Positions 37,380 to 47,307 of a stretch of 64,000 bases of DNA are shown in pieces (the first letter of the stretch is position 1; each line of letters starts with the position of its first letter). This DNA is from Pseudomonadaceae bacterium. GTDB taxonomy: Bacteria > Pseudomonadota > Gammaproteobacteria > Pseudomonadales > Pseudomonadaceae. Under the pieces are notes generated by a model that was not told where the DNA came from, searched no databases, and saw only the letters and a program-made list of their open reading frames with translations. The DNA lies in the NCBI GenBank assembly GCA_900766265.1, contig CAAFUS010000003.1:62001-126000 (forward strand), given 5' to 3'. The translations under genes and the position numbers were made by a program.

Positions 37380-37778
37380 TCACGCGGTGCGGCCGATCCC
37401 GGTACGCTCGGAGCCACCTTCTGCAACGCGGCGGTTCAACGTGCGGTCGGAACCGCCTTCAGCCAAGCGATTTGCCCCGACACGATCAGCACCGTCTTCG
37501 GCAACGCGGCGGTTCAGTGTGCGGTCGGAACCGCCTTCAGCCAGGCGATGAGCCCCGACACGATCGGCACCGTCTTCGGCAACGCGACGATTCAGCGTGC
37601 GTTCGGCACCGCCTTCGGCCAGGCGATGAGCCCCGACTCGATCGGCGCCGTCTTCGGCAACGCGGTGGATTCCGGTGCGCTCGGCGCCACCTTCGGCGAC
37701 CAGGTTGGGGGTGGCGGCGAAGCTGCTGGCGGCGCCCAGGGCAGCGATGAACAGGGCGGCGATGGTTTCGGTTTTCAT
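37380..37778 (-). CDS. Secreted protein of eight 13-residue repeats
   Basis: 132 residues from ATG at 37778 with GAGGAG ten bases before. Signal peptide (1-21, ending SSFA), then eight units of 13 residues from 26 to 129. Units alternate between RVAEDGADRVGAH-like and RLAEGGSDRTLNR-like forms, giving a 26-residue higher-order repeat, with variant first and last units. Similar AEGG(A/S)DR repeat proteins occur in many pseudomonads without known function. The Asp/Gly-rich periodicity suggests a regular fold or cation binding outside the cell. The mirror plus-strand frame is open only because of the repeat. Confidence 0.85.
   Translation of the reverse strand: MKTETIAALFIAALGAASSFAATPNLVAEGGAERTGIHRVAEDGADRVGAHRLAEGGAERTLNRRVAEDGADRVGAHRLAEGGSDRTLNRRVAEDGADRVGANRLAEGGSDRTLNRRVAEGGSERTGIGRTA
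37392..37703. repeat. Tandem 39-bp repeats (8 units, 78-bp superperiod)
   Basis: DNA of the repeat region of the secreted protein: eight 39-bp units whose alternate members are most alike. In-frame unit loss or gain would keep the gene open, so length variation between strains is expected. Confidence 0.85.
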
Positions 37779-37973
37779 GATCGGACTCCTCGACGGGTTG
37801 GGAAGTGGCTACGGGGTGAATACTGCGCCGAGCCACCCGCCGTGGTGAAACAGACACGGCTGATAGCCTTCATTGCCACAATTGATGGTTGCCCGGCGCG
37901 GCGCCTGGCCGGCAGCCCGTGACAAAACCCTATACAATCCGCGGCTTTTTCCGCCCTGTCCGTGAGGATCCTT

Positions 37974-38318
37974 GTGAGTACATTGCCGCCCTGCCCCGTC
38001 TGCGCGTCCGGATACACCTATGGAGACGGCCTGATCCTGGTCTGCCCCGAGTGCGCCCATGAGTGGTCGAACCTGCCCGGCGACGAATCCTCCGGGACGG
38101 GCGACAAGGTGATCAAGGACGCGGTGGGCAACCCCCTCCAGGACGGCGACAGCGTCACCGTGATCAAGGACCTCAAGGTCAAGGGCTCCTCGCTGGTGGT
38201 GAAGGTCGGCACCAAGGTGAAGAACATCCGCCTGGTCGAGGGCGACCACGACATCGACTGCAAGATCGACGGCATTGGCGCGATGAAGCTCAAGTCCGAA
38301 TTCGTCAGGAAGAGCTGA
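37974..38318 (+). CDS. yjdM: YjdM/PhnA-like zinc-ribbon protein
   Basis: 114 residues from GTG at 37974, with GAGGA upstream. N-terminal zinc ribbon formed by Cys7, Cys10, Cys24 and Cys27 (CPVC, CPEC), then the YjdM core (VKDAVGNPLQDGDSV-like stretch and KGSSLVVKVGTKVKNIRLV). Once called alkylphosphonate uptake protein PhnA, the family has no proven phosphonate role. No phn genes are nearby. Confidence 0.92.
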   Translation: MSTLPPCPVCASGYTYGDGLILVCPECAHEWSNLPGDESSGTGDKVIKDAVGNPLQDGDSVTVIKDLKVKGSSLVVKVGTKVKNIRLVEGDHDIDCKIDGIGAMKLKSEFVRKS

Positions 38319-38405
38319 GCCGCCGCAGCGCAGAGTCGGTCACGCCCCGGCCCGCGGGGCTGCGCTAGAGTCGGTGGCCAAGACACCCGCTTTCAGGAGC
38401 CCGAC

Positions 38406-38606
38406 ATGCGCCACGCCCTCGCCCTTCTCGTCAGCCTGTTCGCCCTGGCCGGCTGCGGTGCAGGCGAAACCGCGGCCACCGCCAGTCTCCAGGCCGAGCA
38501 GGCCAGGCAGGCGCAGCAACAGATGGCCCAGTTGCAGCAGCAGATCGAGGAGGCCAACCGGCAGAGCAACCGCCGCCTGGAAGAGGCGCTGCGAGCATCG
38601 CAATGA
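38406..38606 (+). CDS. Small lipoprotein with coiled-coil C-terminus
   Basis: 66 residues; AGGAGCC precedes the ATG. Lipoprotein signal MRHALALLVSLFALAGC with Cys17 as acylation site, then a Gln/Glu/Ala-rich helix (QARQAQQQMAQLQQQIEEAN) predicted to be a coiled coil. Layout is Lpp-like (lipid anchor plus rod helix) but it has no terminal Lys for peptidoglycan attachment. Not recognised further. Confidence 0.75.
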   Translation: MRHALALLVSLFALAGCGAGETAATASLQAEQARQAQQQMAQLQQQIEEANRQSNRRLEEALRASQ

Positions 38607-38713
38607 CTGCCATGCGGCACGGATCCACAGGCTGCAATTATCTTTGTATCGCTTCGGCGAACTCCCGGGGCTCGCTCATCTCCTATGGGTAACCGACCCA
38701 ACCAGGAGGCCCC

Positions 38714-39103
38714 ATGGTAAAGCTCTCGTTAGCCGTTTGTGCGGCAGCCCTGTTCTGCTCCGCCGCAGTCGCCCAGCCGCAGAAGGTGGAGATCGTCACC
38801 CACTTGAATGGCATGAATCTGGTCGTCGAGCCGATGGGCGTTCCGCTGAACACGCAGAACGGGCCTGAGCTGGTAGGAGTGCGGGCCGTGAAGGTGATGA
38901 ACCAGAGCGAGCAGATGGCCTCCTGCGAATTTCACATGGCGCCGGAAGACCGCACCACGGCAGCCACTACGCCAACGTTCACGGTCGACCCCAACAGCCA
39001 GGTGATCGAGCGCGTCCCTGGCGAGTACTCGCCTGACCGGCCCTATGCGGAAATCACCTGCAAGCCGGCCGACGCCTCGCCAAGCGCCGACTCGATGGAT
39101 TGA
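38714..39103 (+). CDS. Hypothetical secreted/periplasmic protein
   Basis: 129 residues, AGGAGG before the ATG. Signal peptide (VKLSLAVCAAALFCSAAVA) then a beta-rich domain of about 105 residues containing two Cys (ASCEF, EITCKP) that could form a disulfide. The same general type of small exported protein is frequent in pseudomonads; no function is known. It is convergent with aroA, with 23 bp between stops. Confidence 0.75.
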   Translation: MVKLSLAVCAAALFCSAAVAQPQKVEIVTHLNGMNLVVEPMGVPLNTQNGPELVGVRAVKVMNQSEQMASCEFHMAPEDRTTAATTPTFTVDPNSQVIERVPGEYSPDRPYAEITCKPADASPSADSMD

Positions 39104-39126
39104 GCGGCAGCCGTCGCCAGCCGCGC

Positions 39127-40389
39127 TCAGCGGTAGCGCACGCCGAGCGCTTGCAGCGCGTCCCAGTAGTCGGGGTAGGTCTTGGCCACGCAGCCCGGAT
39201 CGAGGATCTCGAGCCCGTCGATCTTCAGCGCGGCCAGGGCGAAACTCATGGCGATACGGTGATCGGCGTAGGTTTCGATACGCGCCGGCAGATGCTGACC
39301 GGCCAACGACGGGTCGGCCGCGACCAGCAGATCGTCCCCTTCCTCGATGCCCAGGCCCGGACGGATGCGCGACAGTTCGTTGGCCAGCGCGGCGACGCGG
39401 TCGCACTCCTTGACCCTGAGGTTGGCGATGCCGGTGAAGCGCACCGGGGTGCGGTTGAACGCCGCCAGCACGGCAAGCGTCGGAATCGCATCCTGCATCT
39501 GCGAGCCGTCGATCACCGCCGGCATCTCGGGGAAGGCATCGATCACCGCCTTGGCTCGGGCGTCGGGCTGGATGAAGGCATCGGCCGGCACGCCCAGGTC
39601 GATGGCGCCGCCGGTCAGCGCTTCGGCGGCCCAAAGATAGGTGGCGGCCGAGGCGTCAGGTTCGATGATGAAATCGCAGGCGCGGTAGCCGGTCGGCTGG
39701 ATACGCCAGGTGGCGGCATCGAGCTGCTCCACCTCGGCGCCGAAGGCACGCATCGCCGCCAGCGTCAGGTCGATGTAGCCGCGCGCGCCGATCTCGCTGC
39801 CCAGCAGCGCCACCTCGCACGGGCCCTCGGCACAGGCGGCGGCCATCAGCAGCGCCGAGACGTACTGGCTCGACAGGCCGCCGTCGATCTCGATGCGCCC
39901 GCCGCGCAGGCGCCCCGCCCCCTGCACCGTCACCGGCGGGCAGCCGCCGCTGGCGGAAATCTCCAGCCCCAGGCCACGCAGCGCCTGCACCAGCGGCTCG
40001 ATCGGGCGCTTGCGCATGTGCTCGTCGCCATCGAGCACCACCTGCCCTTCGACGTTGGCCACCGCCGCGGTCAGAAAGCGCATCGCCGTGCCGGCGTTGC
40101 CGAGGAACAGCGGCTCCTGCGCAACGACCAGGCGCCCTTCGCTGTGCACCACGAAGCTGTCGGCCGAAGGCTCCTCCACCGCCACGCCCATGGCCCGCAA
40201 CGCCTGCGCCATCCAGTGGGTGTCGGCGCTCTTGAGCGCACCGCTGAGCCGGCTGGTGCCACGCGCCAGCGCTGCCAGCAGCAGTGCCCGGTTGGTGATG
40301 GACTTGGAGCCGGGCAGCGTCAGCCGCCCTTGCAGTGGATGCTGGACCGGAATTGGAGTCAGGGAGGTACGTTGCAGAAAGTCGCTCAT
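39127..40389 (-). CDS. aroA: 3-phosphoshikimate 1-carboxyvinyltransferase (EPSP synthase)
   Basis: 420 residues from ATG at 40389 (longer upstream reading lacks conserved sequence). Sixth step of the shikimate pathway: shikimate-3-phosphate plus PEP to EPSP. LPGSKSITNRALLLAALA, LFLGNAGTAMRFL, and the C-terminal RVKECDRVAALANEL with ETYADHRIAMSF are the class hallmarks. In GNAGTAMR-F the residue after Arg104 is Phe, where the common bacterial/plant form has Pro (E. coli Pro101). It is monofunctional, unlike the TyrA-AroA fusion of many other pseudomonads. Confidence 0.95.
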   Translation of the reverse strand: MSDFLQRTSLTPIPVQHPLQGRLTLPGSKSITNRALLLAALARGTSRLSGALKSADTHWMAQALRAMGVAVEEPSADSFVVHSEGRLVVAQEPLFLGNAGTAMRFLTAAVANVEGQVVLDGDEHMRKRPIEPLVQALRGLGLEISASGGCPPVTVQGAGRLRGGRIEIDGGLSSQYVSALLMAAACAEGPCEVALLGSEIGARGYIDLTLAAMRAFGAEVEQLDAATWRIQPTGYRACDFIIEPDASAATYLWAAEALTGGAIDLGVPADAFIQPDARAKAVIDAFPEMPAVIDGSQMQDAIPTLAVLAAFNRTPVRFTGIANLRVKECDRVAALANELSRIRPGLGIEEGDDLLVAADPSLAGQHLPARIETYADHRIAMSFALAALKIDGLEILDPGCVAKTYPDYWDALQALGVRYR

Positions 40390-40504
40390 GCCAATGCTCG
40401 ATAGCCTGCTGTCGGCGCAAATGAAAGGACGACGGCTGCCGGAAGGCACGCCGGGGCATGCAGACTATGAAACAACCCGGTCCGCGACAACCGCTGCGGC
40501 AAAC

Positions 40505-40530
40505 AAAAAGGCCAGTCTCACGACTGGCCT
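40505..40530 (-). terminator. Rho-independent terminator after mmsA
   Basis: On the minus strand AGGCCAGTC-GTGA-GACTGGCCT is followed by a T run. It is 19 bp past the mmsA stop and closes the 48314-to-40549 operon. The A/T tracts are one-sided, so it acts mainly on the minus strand. Confidence 0.9.
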
Positions 40531-40548
40531 GCTGTTGATCGCCCTTCC

Positions 40549-42045
40549 TCAGCCGTTGCTGGGGAAGGCGAACTGCGCCGCCTCGTGGCTGGCGCGCTGC
40601 GGCCAGCGCTGGGTGATCGACTTGCGTCGGGTGTAGAAACGCACGCCGTCCGGGCCATAGGCATGCAGGTCGCCGAACAGCGAGCGCTTCCAGCCGCCGA
40701 AGCTGTGATAGGCGACCGGCACCGGCAGCGGCACGTTGACGCCGACCATGCCCACCTCGATCTCGTCGCAGAACAGCCGCGCCGCCTCACCGTCGCGGGT
40801 GAAGATGCAGGTGCCGTTGCCGTACTCGTGCTCGTTGATCAGCGCCATCGCCTCCTCCAGGCTATCGACCCGGACGATGCACAGTACCGGGCCGAAGATT
40901 TCTTCCTTATAGATGCGCATCTCGGGGGTAACCCGGTCGAACAGGCAGCCGCCCAGGAAGAAGCCGTTCTCGTTGCCGGCCACGCTCAGGCCGCGACCAT
41001 CGACCACCAGCTCGGCGCCGGCCTTGACGCCGTCCTCGACGTAGCCGGTGACCTTGTCCAGGTGCGCGCCGGTGACCAGCGGGCCCATGTCCAGGCCGCA
41101 GCTGGTGCCGGCGCCGATCTTCAGCGCCTTGATCTGCGGCACCAGCTTGGCGACCAGCGCATCGGCGATCTGATCGCCCACGCAGACCGCCACCGAGATG
41201 GCCATGCAGCGCTCGCCGCAGGAGCCATAGGCCGCGCCCATCAAGGCGCTGACCGCGTTGTCCAGATCGGCGTCGGGCATCAGCACCGCGTGGTTCTTCG
41301 CCCCGCCGAGGGCCTGCACGCGCTTGCCGCGCTTGGCGCCCTCGCTGTAGATGTACTCGGCGATCGGCGTCGAGCCGACGAAGCTCAGCGCCTTGACCTC
41401 CGGTGCCTCGATCAGCGCGTCGACCGCCTCCTTGTCGCCATGCACCACATTGAGCACGCCCTTGGGCAGGCCCGCCTGGTGCATGAGTTCGGCGATCAGC
41501 AGCGTGGAGCTCGGATCACGCTCCGATGGCTTCAGGATGAAGCAGTTGCCGCAGGCGATGGCCAGTGGGTACATCCACAACGGCACCATCGCGGGGAAGT
41601 TGAACGGGGTGATGCCGGCGACCACGCCGATCGGCTGGAAGTCGCTCCAGCCGTCGATGTCGGGGCCGACGTTGCGGTTGTACTCCCCCTTGAGCAGCTC
41701 CGGCGCGCCACAGGCGTACTCCACGTTCTCGATGCCGCGCTTGAGCTCGCCGCCGGCATCCTCGATGGTCTTCCCATGCTCCTGGCTGATCAGCGCGGCA
41801 ATCTGCTCGGCGTTGTCTTCGAGCAACTGCTTGAAGCGGAACATCACCTGCGCGCGCTTGGCCGGCGGCGTCGCCCGCCACGCCGGGAACGCCGCCTTGG
41901 CCGCATCGATGGCCTGCTGGATGACCGCGCGATCCGCCAGGGCGACCTTGTGGATGGCCTCCCCGGTGGACGGATTGAACACATCGGCAGTCCGGCCAGC
42001 GCCTGCGATACGCTCGCCATTGATCAGGTGGGGGATGCTGCTCAT
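40549..42045 (-). CDS. mmsA: Methylmalonate-semialdehyde dehydrogenase (CoA-acylating)
   Basis: 498 residues, full length. Aldehyde dehydrogenase fold with the MmsA-type catalytic segment AAYGSCGERCMAIS (catalytic Cys), FVGSTPIAEYIY and GAKNHAVLMPDADLD. It converts (methyl)malonate semialdehyde to propionyl- or acetyl-CoA, a terminal step of valine, thymine, uracil (through malonate semialdehyde) and beta-alanine catabolism. Lying last in an operon with a nucleoside-type importer, and 14 kb from rut genes, it more likely serves base catabolism than valine here; no mmsB is adjacent. Confidence 0.93.
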   Translation of the reverse strand: MSSIPHLINGERIAGAGRTADVFNPSTGEAIHKVALADRAVIQQAIDAAKAAFPAWRATPPAKRAQVMFRFKQLLEDNAEQIAALISQEHGKTIEDAGGELKRGIENVEYACGAPELLKGEYNRNVGPDIDGWSDFQPIGVVAGITPFNFPAMVPLWMYPLAIACGNCFILKPSERDPSSTLLIAELMHQAGLPKGVLNVVHGDKEAVDALIEAPEVKALSFVGSTPIAEYIYSEGAKRGKRVQALGGAKNHAVLMPDADLDNAVSALMGAAYGSCGERCMAISVAVCVGDQIADALVAKLVPQIKALKIGAGTSCGLDMGPLVTGAHLDKVTGYVEDGVKAGAELVVDGRGLSVAGNENGFFLGGCLFDRVTPEMRIYKEEIFGPVLCIVRVDSLEEAMALINEHEYGNGTCIFTRDGEAARLFCDEIEVGMVGVNVPLPVPVAYHSFGGWKRSLFGDLHAYGPDGVRFYTRRKSITQRWPQRASHEAAQFAFPSNG

Positions 42046-42174
42046 GGTGATTCCCTTGTTCTAGTAGGTGGAGCGAAGATGTGTCGGCTCGCGGCCTGTG
42101 TGACGGCGGTACGGGTTGCGGGCGGCGCGCCTGTCCGAGACTAGCACGCCGCCCCGCGCCCCGGCGCCCGCCCG

Positions 42175-43101
42175 TCAGCGGCGCTCCTCGCGGATGAAGG
42201 GCACCCCGAGGGCGCCCGGCTGGTCGGCGCCGGCACGCGCCCCCATGGCCACCCAGATCATCACGCCGAGGGTCACGGCATAGGGTGTCATCTGCACGAA
42301 ATACTGCGGCAGGCGTACGCCGGCGGCGGCCAGTTGCGGAATCAGCGCCTCGATGCAGCCGAACAGCAGCGCACCGGCCAGAGCTTTCCACGGCGCCCAG
42401 CGGGCGAAGATCACCAGCGCCACGGCGATCCAGCCGCGCCCGCCGGTCATGTCGGCGATCCACAGTTTGGTGCTGAGCACCGATATGTAGCCGCCGGCCA
42501 GGCCGATCAGCGCCGCGCCGGCAAGAATCGCCGCCAGCCGGTAGCCGAGCACGGATATGCCCGCGGCATCCGCCGCCTGCGGGTTCTCCCCCACGGCGCG
42601 CATCCGCAGGCCCGTCGTGGTACGGCCGAGAAACCAGACCACGGCAAGGAAGATCAGCGGCGTGATGAACACCAGCGGGTTCTGCACGAAGACCTTGCCC
42701 ACCAGCGGCAGTTCCGACAGCGGCCACAGCTCGACCGCCCCCAGCCCCTTGACCGGCTTGTTGGTCCAGTCCAGCAGCGTGCCGAGCAATCCGGTGAGCC
42801 CTTGGCAGAAGAACACCAGCGCCAATCCGGCGATCACCTGGTTGATGCGCAGCACCAGCACCATCAGCGCGAACAGGAGGGACACCACCGCCGCCGCGCC
42901 CATCGCCAGCAGCAGCGAAACGCCCGGGGTGCCGTAGGCCAGCTGCGCGCCGATACCCGCCAGCGCACCGACCAGCATCAGCCCCTCGGCGCCCAGGGCA
43001 AGCACGCCGGCGCGTTCGGTGAGGATCAGCCCCAGCGCCGCGAGGGCGAAGGGCACGGCGAAGTCCGGCGTGTTGCCGAGCCAGTTGGCGATCATGTCCA
43101 T
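42175..43101 (-). CDS. ABC transporter permease 2 (nucleoside-type, NupQ-like)
   Basis: 308 residues from ATG at 43101, overlapping the stop of the other permease (TGATG). Eight or so membrane spans of the BPD_transp_2 family, with RMRAVGENPQAADAAGI, the cytoplasmic loop of nucleoside/BMP-type permeases, and NQVIAGLALVFF. It works with the permease encoded just upstream, the double ATPase and the BMP lipoprotein-type binding protein. The gap to mmsA is 129 bp. Confidence 0.9.
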   Translation of the reverse strand: MDMIANWLGNTPDFAVPFALAALGLILTERAGVLALGAEGLMLVGALAGIGAQLAYGTPGVSLLLAMGAAAVVSLLFALMVLVLRINQVIAGLALVFFCQGLTGLLGTLLDWTNKPVKGLGAVELWPLSELPLVGKVFVQNPLVFITPLIFLAVVWFLGRTTTGLRMRAVGENPQAADAAGISVLGYRLAAILAGAALIGLAGGYISVLSTKLWIADMTGGRGWIAVALVIFARWAPWKALAGALLFGCIEALIPQLAAAGVRLPQYFVQMTPYAVTLGVMIWVAMGARAGADQPGALGVPFIREERR

Positions 43102-44220
43102 CAGCTTTCGCCTCCCTGAACGCGGCGGATACGGTGGCGGATGAAGAAATCCGAGGAGGCGATGCAGATGACCAGGATCGCCTGGATCAGCTGCACCATG
43201 GAGAACGGGATCTGATAGAACACCTGCAGGCTGCGCCCGGCGACGAACAGCATCGCCATCAGCAGTGCCACCACCAGGGCGGCCACCGGGTTGTTGCGGG
43301 CGAGAAATGCGATGAGGATCCCGGAGAAGCCATAGCCCTGGTAGAACGACTGGGTCAGCCGCCCCTCCTGCCCGGCGACGATCATGAAGCCGGCGATCCC
43401 GGCCATGGCGCCGGACAGCAGCACCGTGCCGATGATCATCTTGCGCACCGGCACGCCTACCGCGCCGGCCACCCTCGGGTTGGCATCGACGAAACGCAGG
43501 TACAGCCCGGCACGGGAGATGCCCAGGAACCACAGCGCCAGCAGCGCGACCACCAACGCCAGCGGCACCGCCGCGCTGATGCCATCGAACAGCTCGGGCA
43601 GCCGCTCGAACGGCTGGAACTGCGGCGAGTACGGAAACGAACTCCTCGGATCCTTCCAGCTGCCGTAGAGCAGATGCAGCAGGACGTTGAGCGCGAGGTA
43701 GTTGAGCATCAGCGTGGAGATGATCTCGTTGACCGAAAGGCGCATCTTGAGCAGCACCGGTGCCAACGCCCAGGCGAGACCGCCCAGCATCGCCACGACC
43801 AACATCAGCGGCAGGCGCAACGCCTCGGGGCCGATCTGGAACAGCGAGATGGCCGTCGCCCCGATGGCGCCCCAGATCATCTGGCCCTCCAGCCCCAGGT
43901 TCCAGAAGCGGGCGCGAAACGCCATGCAGCCGGCCAGGCCGACGAGGATCATCGGCGCAGCCTGGAACAGCACGGCCTTCAGGCTCTGGGCGTCGAACAC
44001 GGTCATCACGACGAATTCGTTGAGCAGCTCGCCGGCCGGCACCCCGGCCGCGATGAGTATCGCGGCAGAAATGCCCAGCCCCAGCAGCAGCGCCAGCCCG
44101 AGGATCAGCACCTGCCAGGGCCAGGCCAGCTGCTGGCGGACCTCCAGCGCATAGCGACGGGCGAGCAGGGGCAGCTTGGCCGTCGGCCGGACCTGTTCGA
44201 GGATTACGGGGCGTACCTGT

Positions 44221-44228
<8 letters not shown>
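43101..44228 (-). CDS. ABC transporter permease 1 (nucleoside-type, NupP-like)
   Basis: 375 residues. An N-terminal cytoplasmic stretch is followed by about nine spans; VNEIISTLMLNYLAL and LRFVDANPRVAGAVGVPV are typical of the first permease of BMP-type nucleoside importers. It overlaps the end of the ATPase gene by 8 bp and the start of permease 2 by 3 bp. It forms a heterodimeric channel with permease 2. Confidence 0.9.
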
Positions 44229-45779
<1,551 letters not shown>

Positions 45780-45783
<4 letters not shown>

Positions 45784-46880
45784 TGCTGCGTCGTCACGCC
45801 TTTGACGAACCAGTCCATCTGCCACAGCGCGGAGTCAGCCATCACCTCGCCATCGGCGATGCGCGCCTTGCCGTCGCGGTCAAGCATCGGGCCGGCATAG
45901 ATCTTCTTCTGGCCTTTGAGCAGCTCCTCGCGGGCCGCCATGATCTTCGCCTTGTGCTCGTCGGAGACTGCCGGACCGCAGCAGGCCGCGTCGGTGCCGC
46001 CCTCGGCCATGGACAGCAGCGCGCCGTGCTCGGGTGGCGCCCAGTTGCCGGCGCTGATCTTCTTCAGCTCCGGGGCGAGGAACCGGTCCCACACCCAGAC
46101 CGAGGAACAGACCGTGGCGTCGGCGGCGAACTCGCTCATGTCGCGGTGGTGGCCGGTGCCGTGCACGCCGCGCTCCTGGGCGACGATCTGCGGCGTCGGG
46201 CTGTCGACGTGCTGGCCGATGACGTCCGCACCGGAGTCGATCAGCGCCATGGCGGCGGCGCGTTCCTTCACCGGGTCGTTCCAGGCGCCGGTGTAGACCA
46301 CCGTGACGGTGGCCTCCGGGTTGATCTGCTGGGCGCCGAGGGCGAAGGCATTGACCGTCCAGTTCACCTGGCCGAAGGGGTTGGCCGCGACGAAGCCGAG
46401 CTTGCCGCTCTTGGACGCCGCGCCGGCGGCCATGCCGCACAGGTACTGGCTCTCGTAGGTGCGCCCGTAGAAGGATTCGAGATTGGCGCCATTGGTGGTG
46501 CCCGAGCCGTTGAGGAAGGCCACGTTCGGGTACTTGTCGGCCAACTCCTTGAAGGTGTCCGAATAGCCGAAGGCGGTGCCGACGATGACGTTGGCGCCGC
46601 GCTGGATCAGCCGGTCCACCGCCGGGCGGATCGAGGAGGCGTTTTCCGGCACACTCTCAACGTACTGGATCTTGGTATCGAGCTCGGCTTCGAGCTTCTG
46701 CCGCGCTTCGTCGAAGGCCTGGGTCCAGCCGCCGTCGTTACGCGGGCTGATGTAGAGCATGGCGATCTTCGCCGGCTTGTCGAGGGTCAGGCCCTCCTGT
46801 GCCCCTGCCGTCCCCGCCGCGCCCGCAAGGCCGAGCGCTACCGCCGCACACAAGGTCCGTTTCATGAACTGATTCAGCAT
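45780..46880 (-). CDS. BMP-family ABC substrate-binding protein (nucleoside/nucleobase-type)
   Basis: 366 residues; AGGAAAA precedes the ATG at 46880. Signal peptide (about residues 7-27, ending AGAQ, no lipobox Cys), then the BMP domain: IAMLYISPRNDGGWTQAFDEA, ERGANVIVGTAFGYSD-like segment, LCGMAAGAASKSGKLGFVA, GADVIGQHVDSP. BMP proteins bind purine or pyrimidine nucleosides. The product is exported and delivers substrate to the permease pair. It is separated from the VOC gene by 40 bp. Confidence 0.93.
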
Positions 46881-46920
46881 TGTCGTTTTCCTGAAGTTGG
46901 CTATCGGAAGGCAGTGCAGG

Positions 46921-47307
46921 TCAAAGCATGTAATTGATGCGAAACACGTTCTTTTCCGGGTCCAGCAATACGGCCTGGTACCAGTCGTAGTAGGTCCGGT
47001 AAGGCGCCTTGATCAGGGTCGCGCCCAGCTCGCGGGCGATGGGCACCAGGCGGTCCACCTCCTCCTGCGCCTCGACGTCGATGTTGAGCAGGAACTTGCA
47101 GCCGCGGGTGTCGGCGTATTCCTCCAGATGCAGCAGGTCGTAGGCCTCCAGCGCGTTGAAGCCGATGCAGGACTTGCCGGTGTCGAGCCCGCGAAAGATT
47201 GGCGAGGCGATCTCGGGGATGTTCCGGAAGCCGAACAGCTCGCGGTAGAAGCCGCTCAGGGCCTCGATATCCCGGGCGAAGACGTTGACGTAGGAGAGCG
47301 TGTTCAT
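46921..47307 (-). CDS. VOC (glyoxalase/dioxygenase-fold) family protein
   Basis: 128 residues from ATG at 47307, overlapping the oxygenase stop by four bases (ATGA). VOC fold: NTLSYVNVFARDIEALSGFYRELFGF at the N-terminus, and LIKAPYRTYYDWYQAVLLDPEKNVFRI at the C-terminus. The usual first metal His and last metal Glu are not seen at their expected places (Asn in YVNVF, Ile/Asn in FRINYML), so it may be a non-metal VOC, for example a binding or isomerase protein. Coupling to the 2OG oxygenase suggests action on the same compound. Confidence 0.85.
   Translation of the reverse strand: MNTLSYVNVFARDIEALSGFYRELFGFRNIPEIASPIFRGLDTGKSCIGFNALEAYDLLHLEEYADTRGCKFLLNIDVEAQEEVDRLVPIARELGATLIKAPYRTYYDWYQAVLLDPEKNVFRINYML

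Noticed and set aside
37392..37703. Possible CRISPR array
   Set aside because: Units are directly joined 39-bp coding repeats without variable spacers.
36930..37922. 330-codon plus-strand frame over the repeat-protein gene
   Set aside because: Includes the tandem repeat read backwards and the antisense of the cold-shock gene; the minus-strand gene has signal peptide, ribosome site and terminator.
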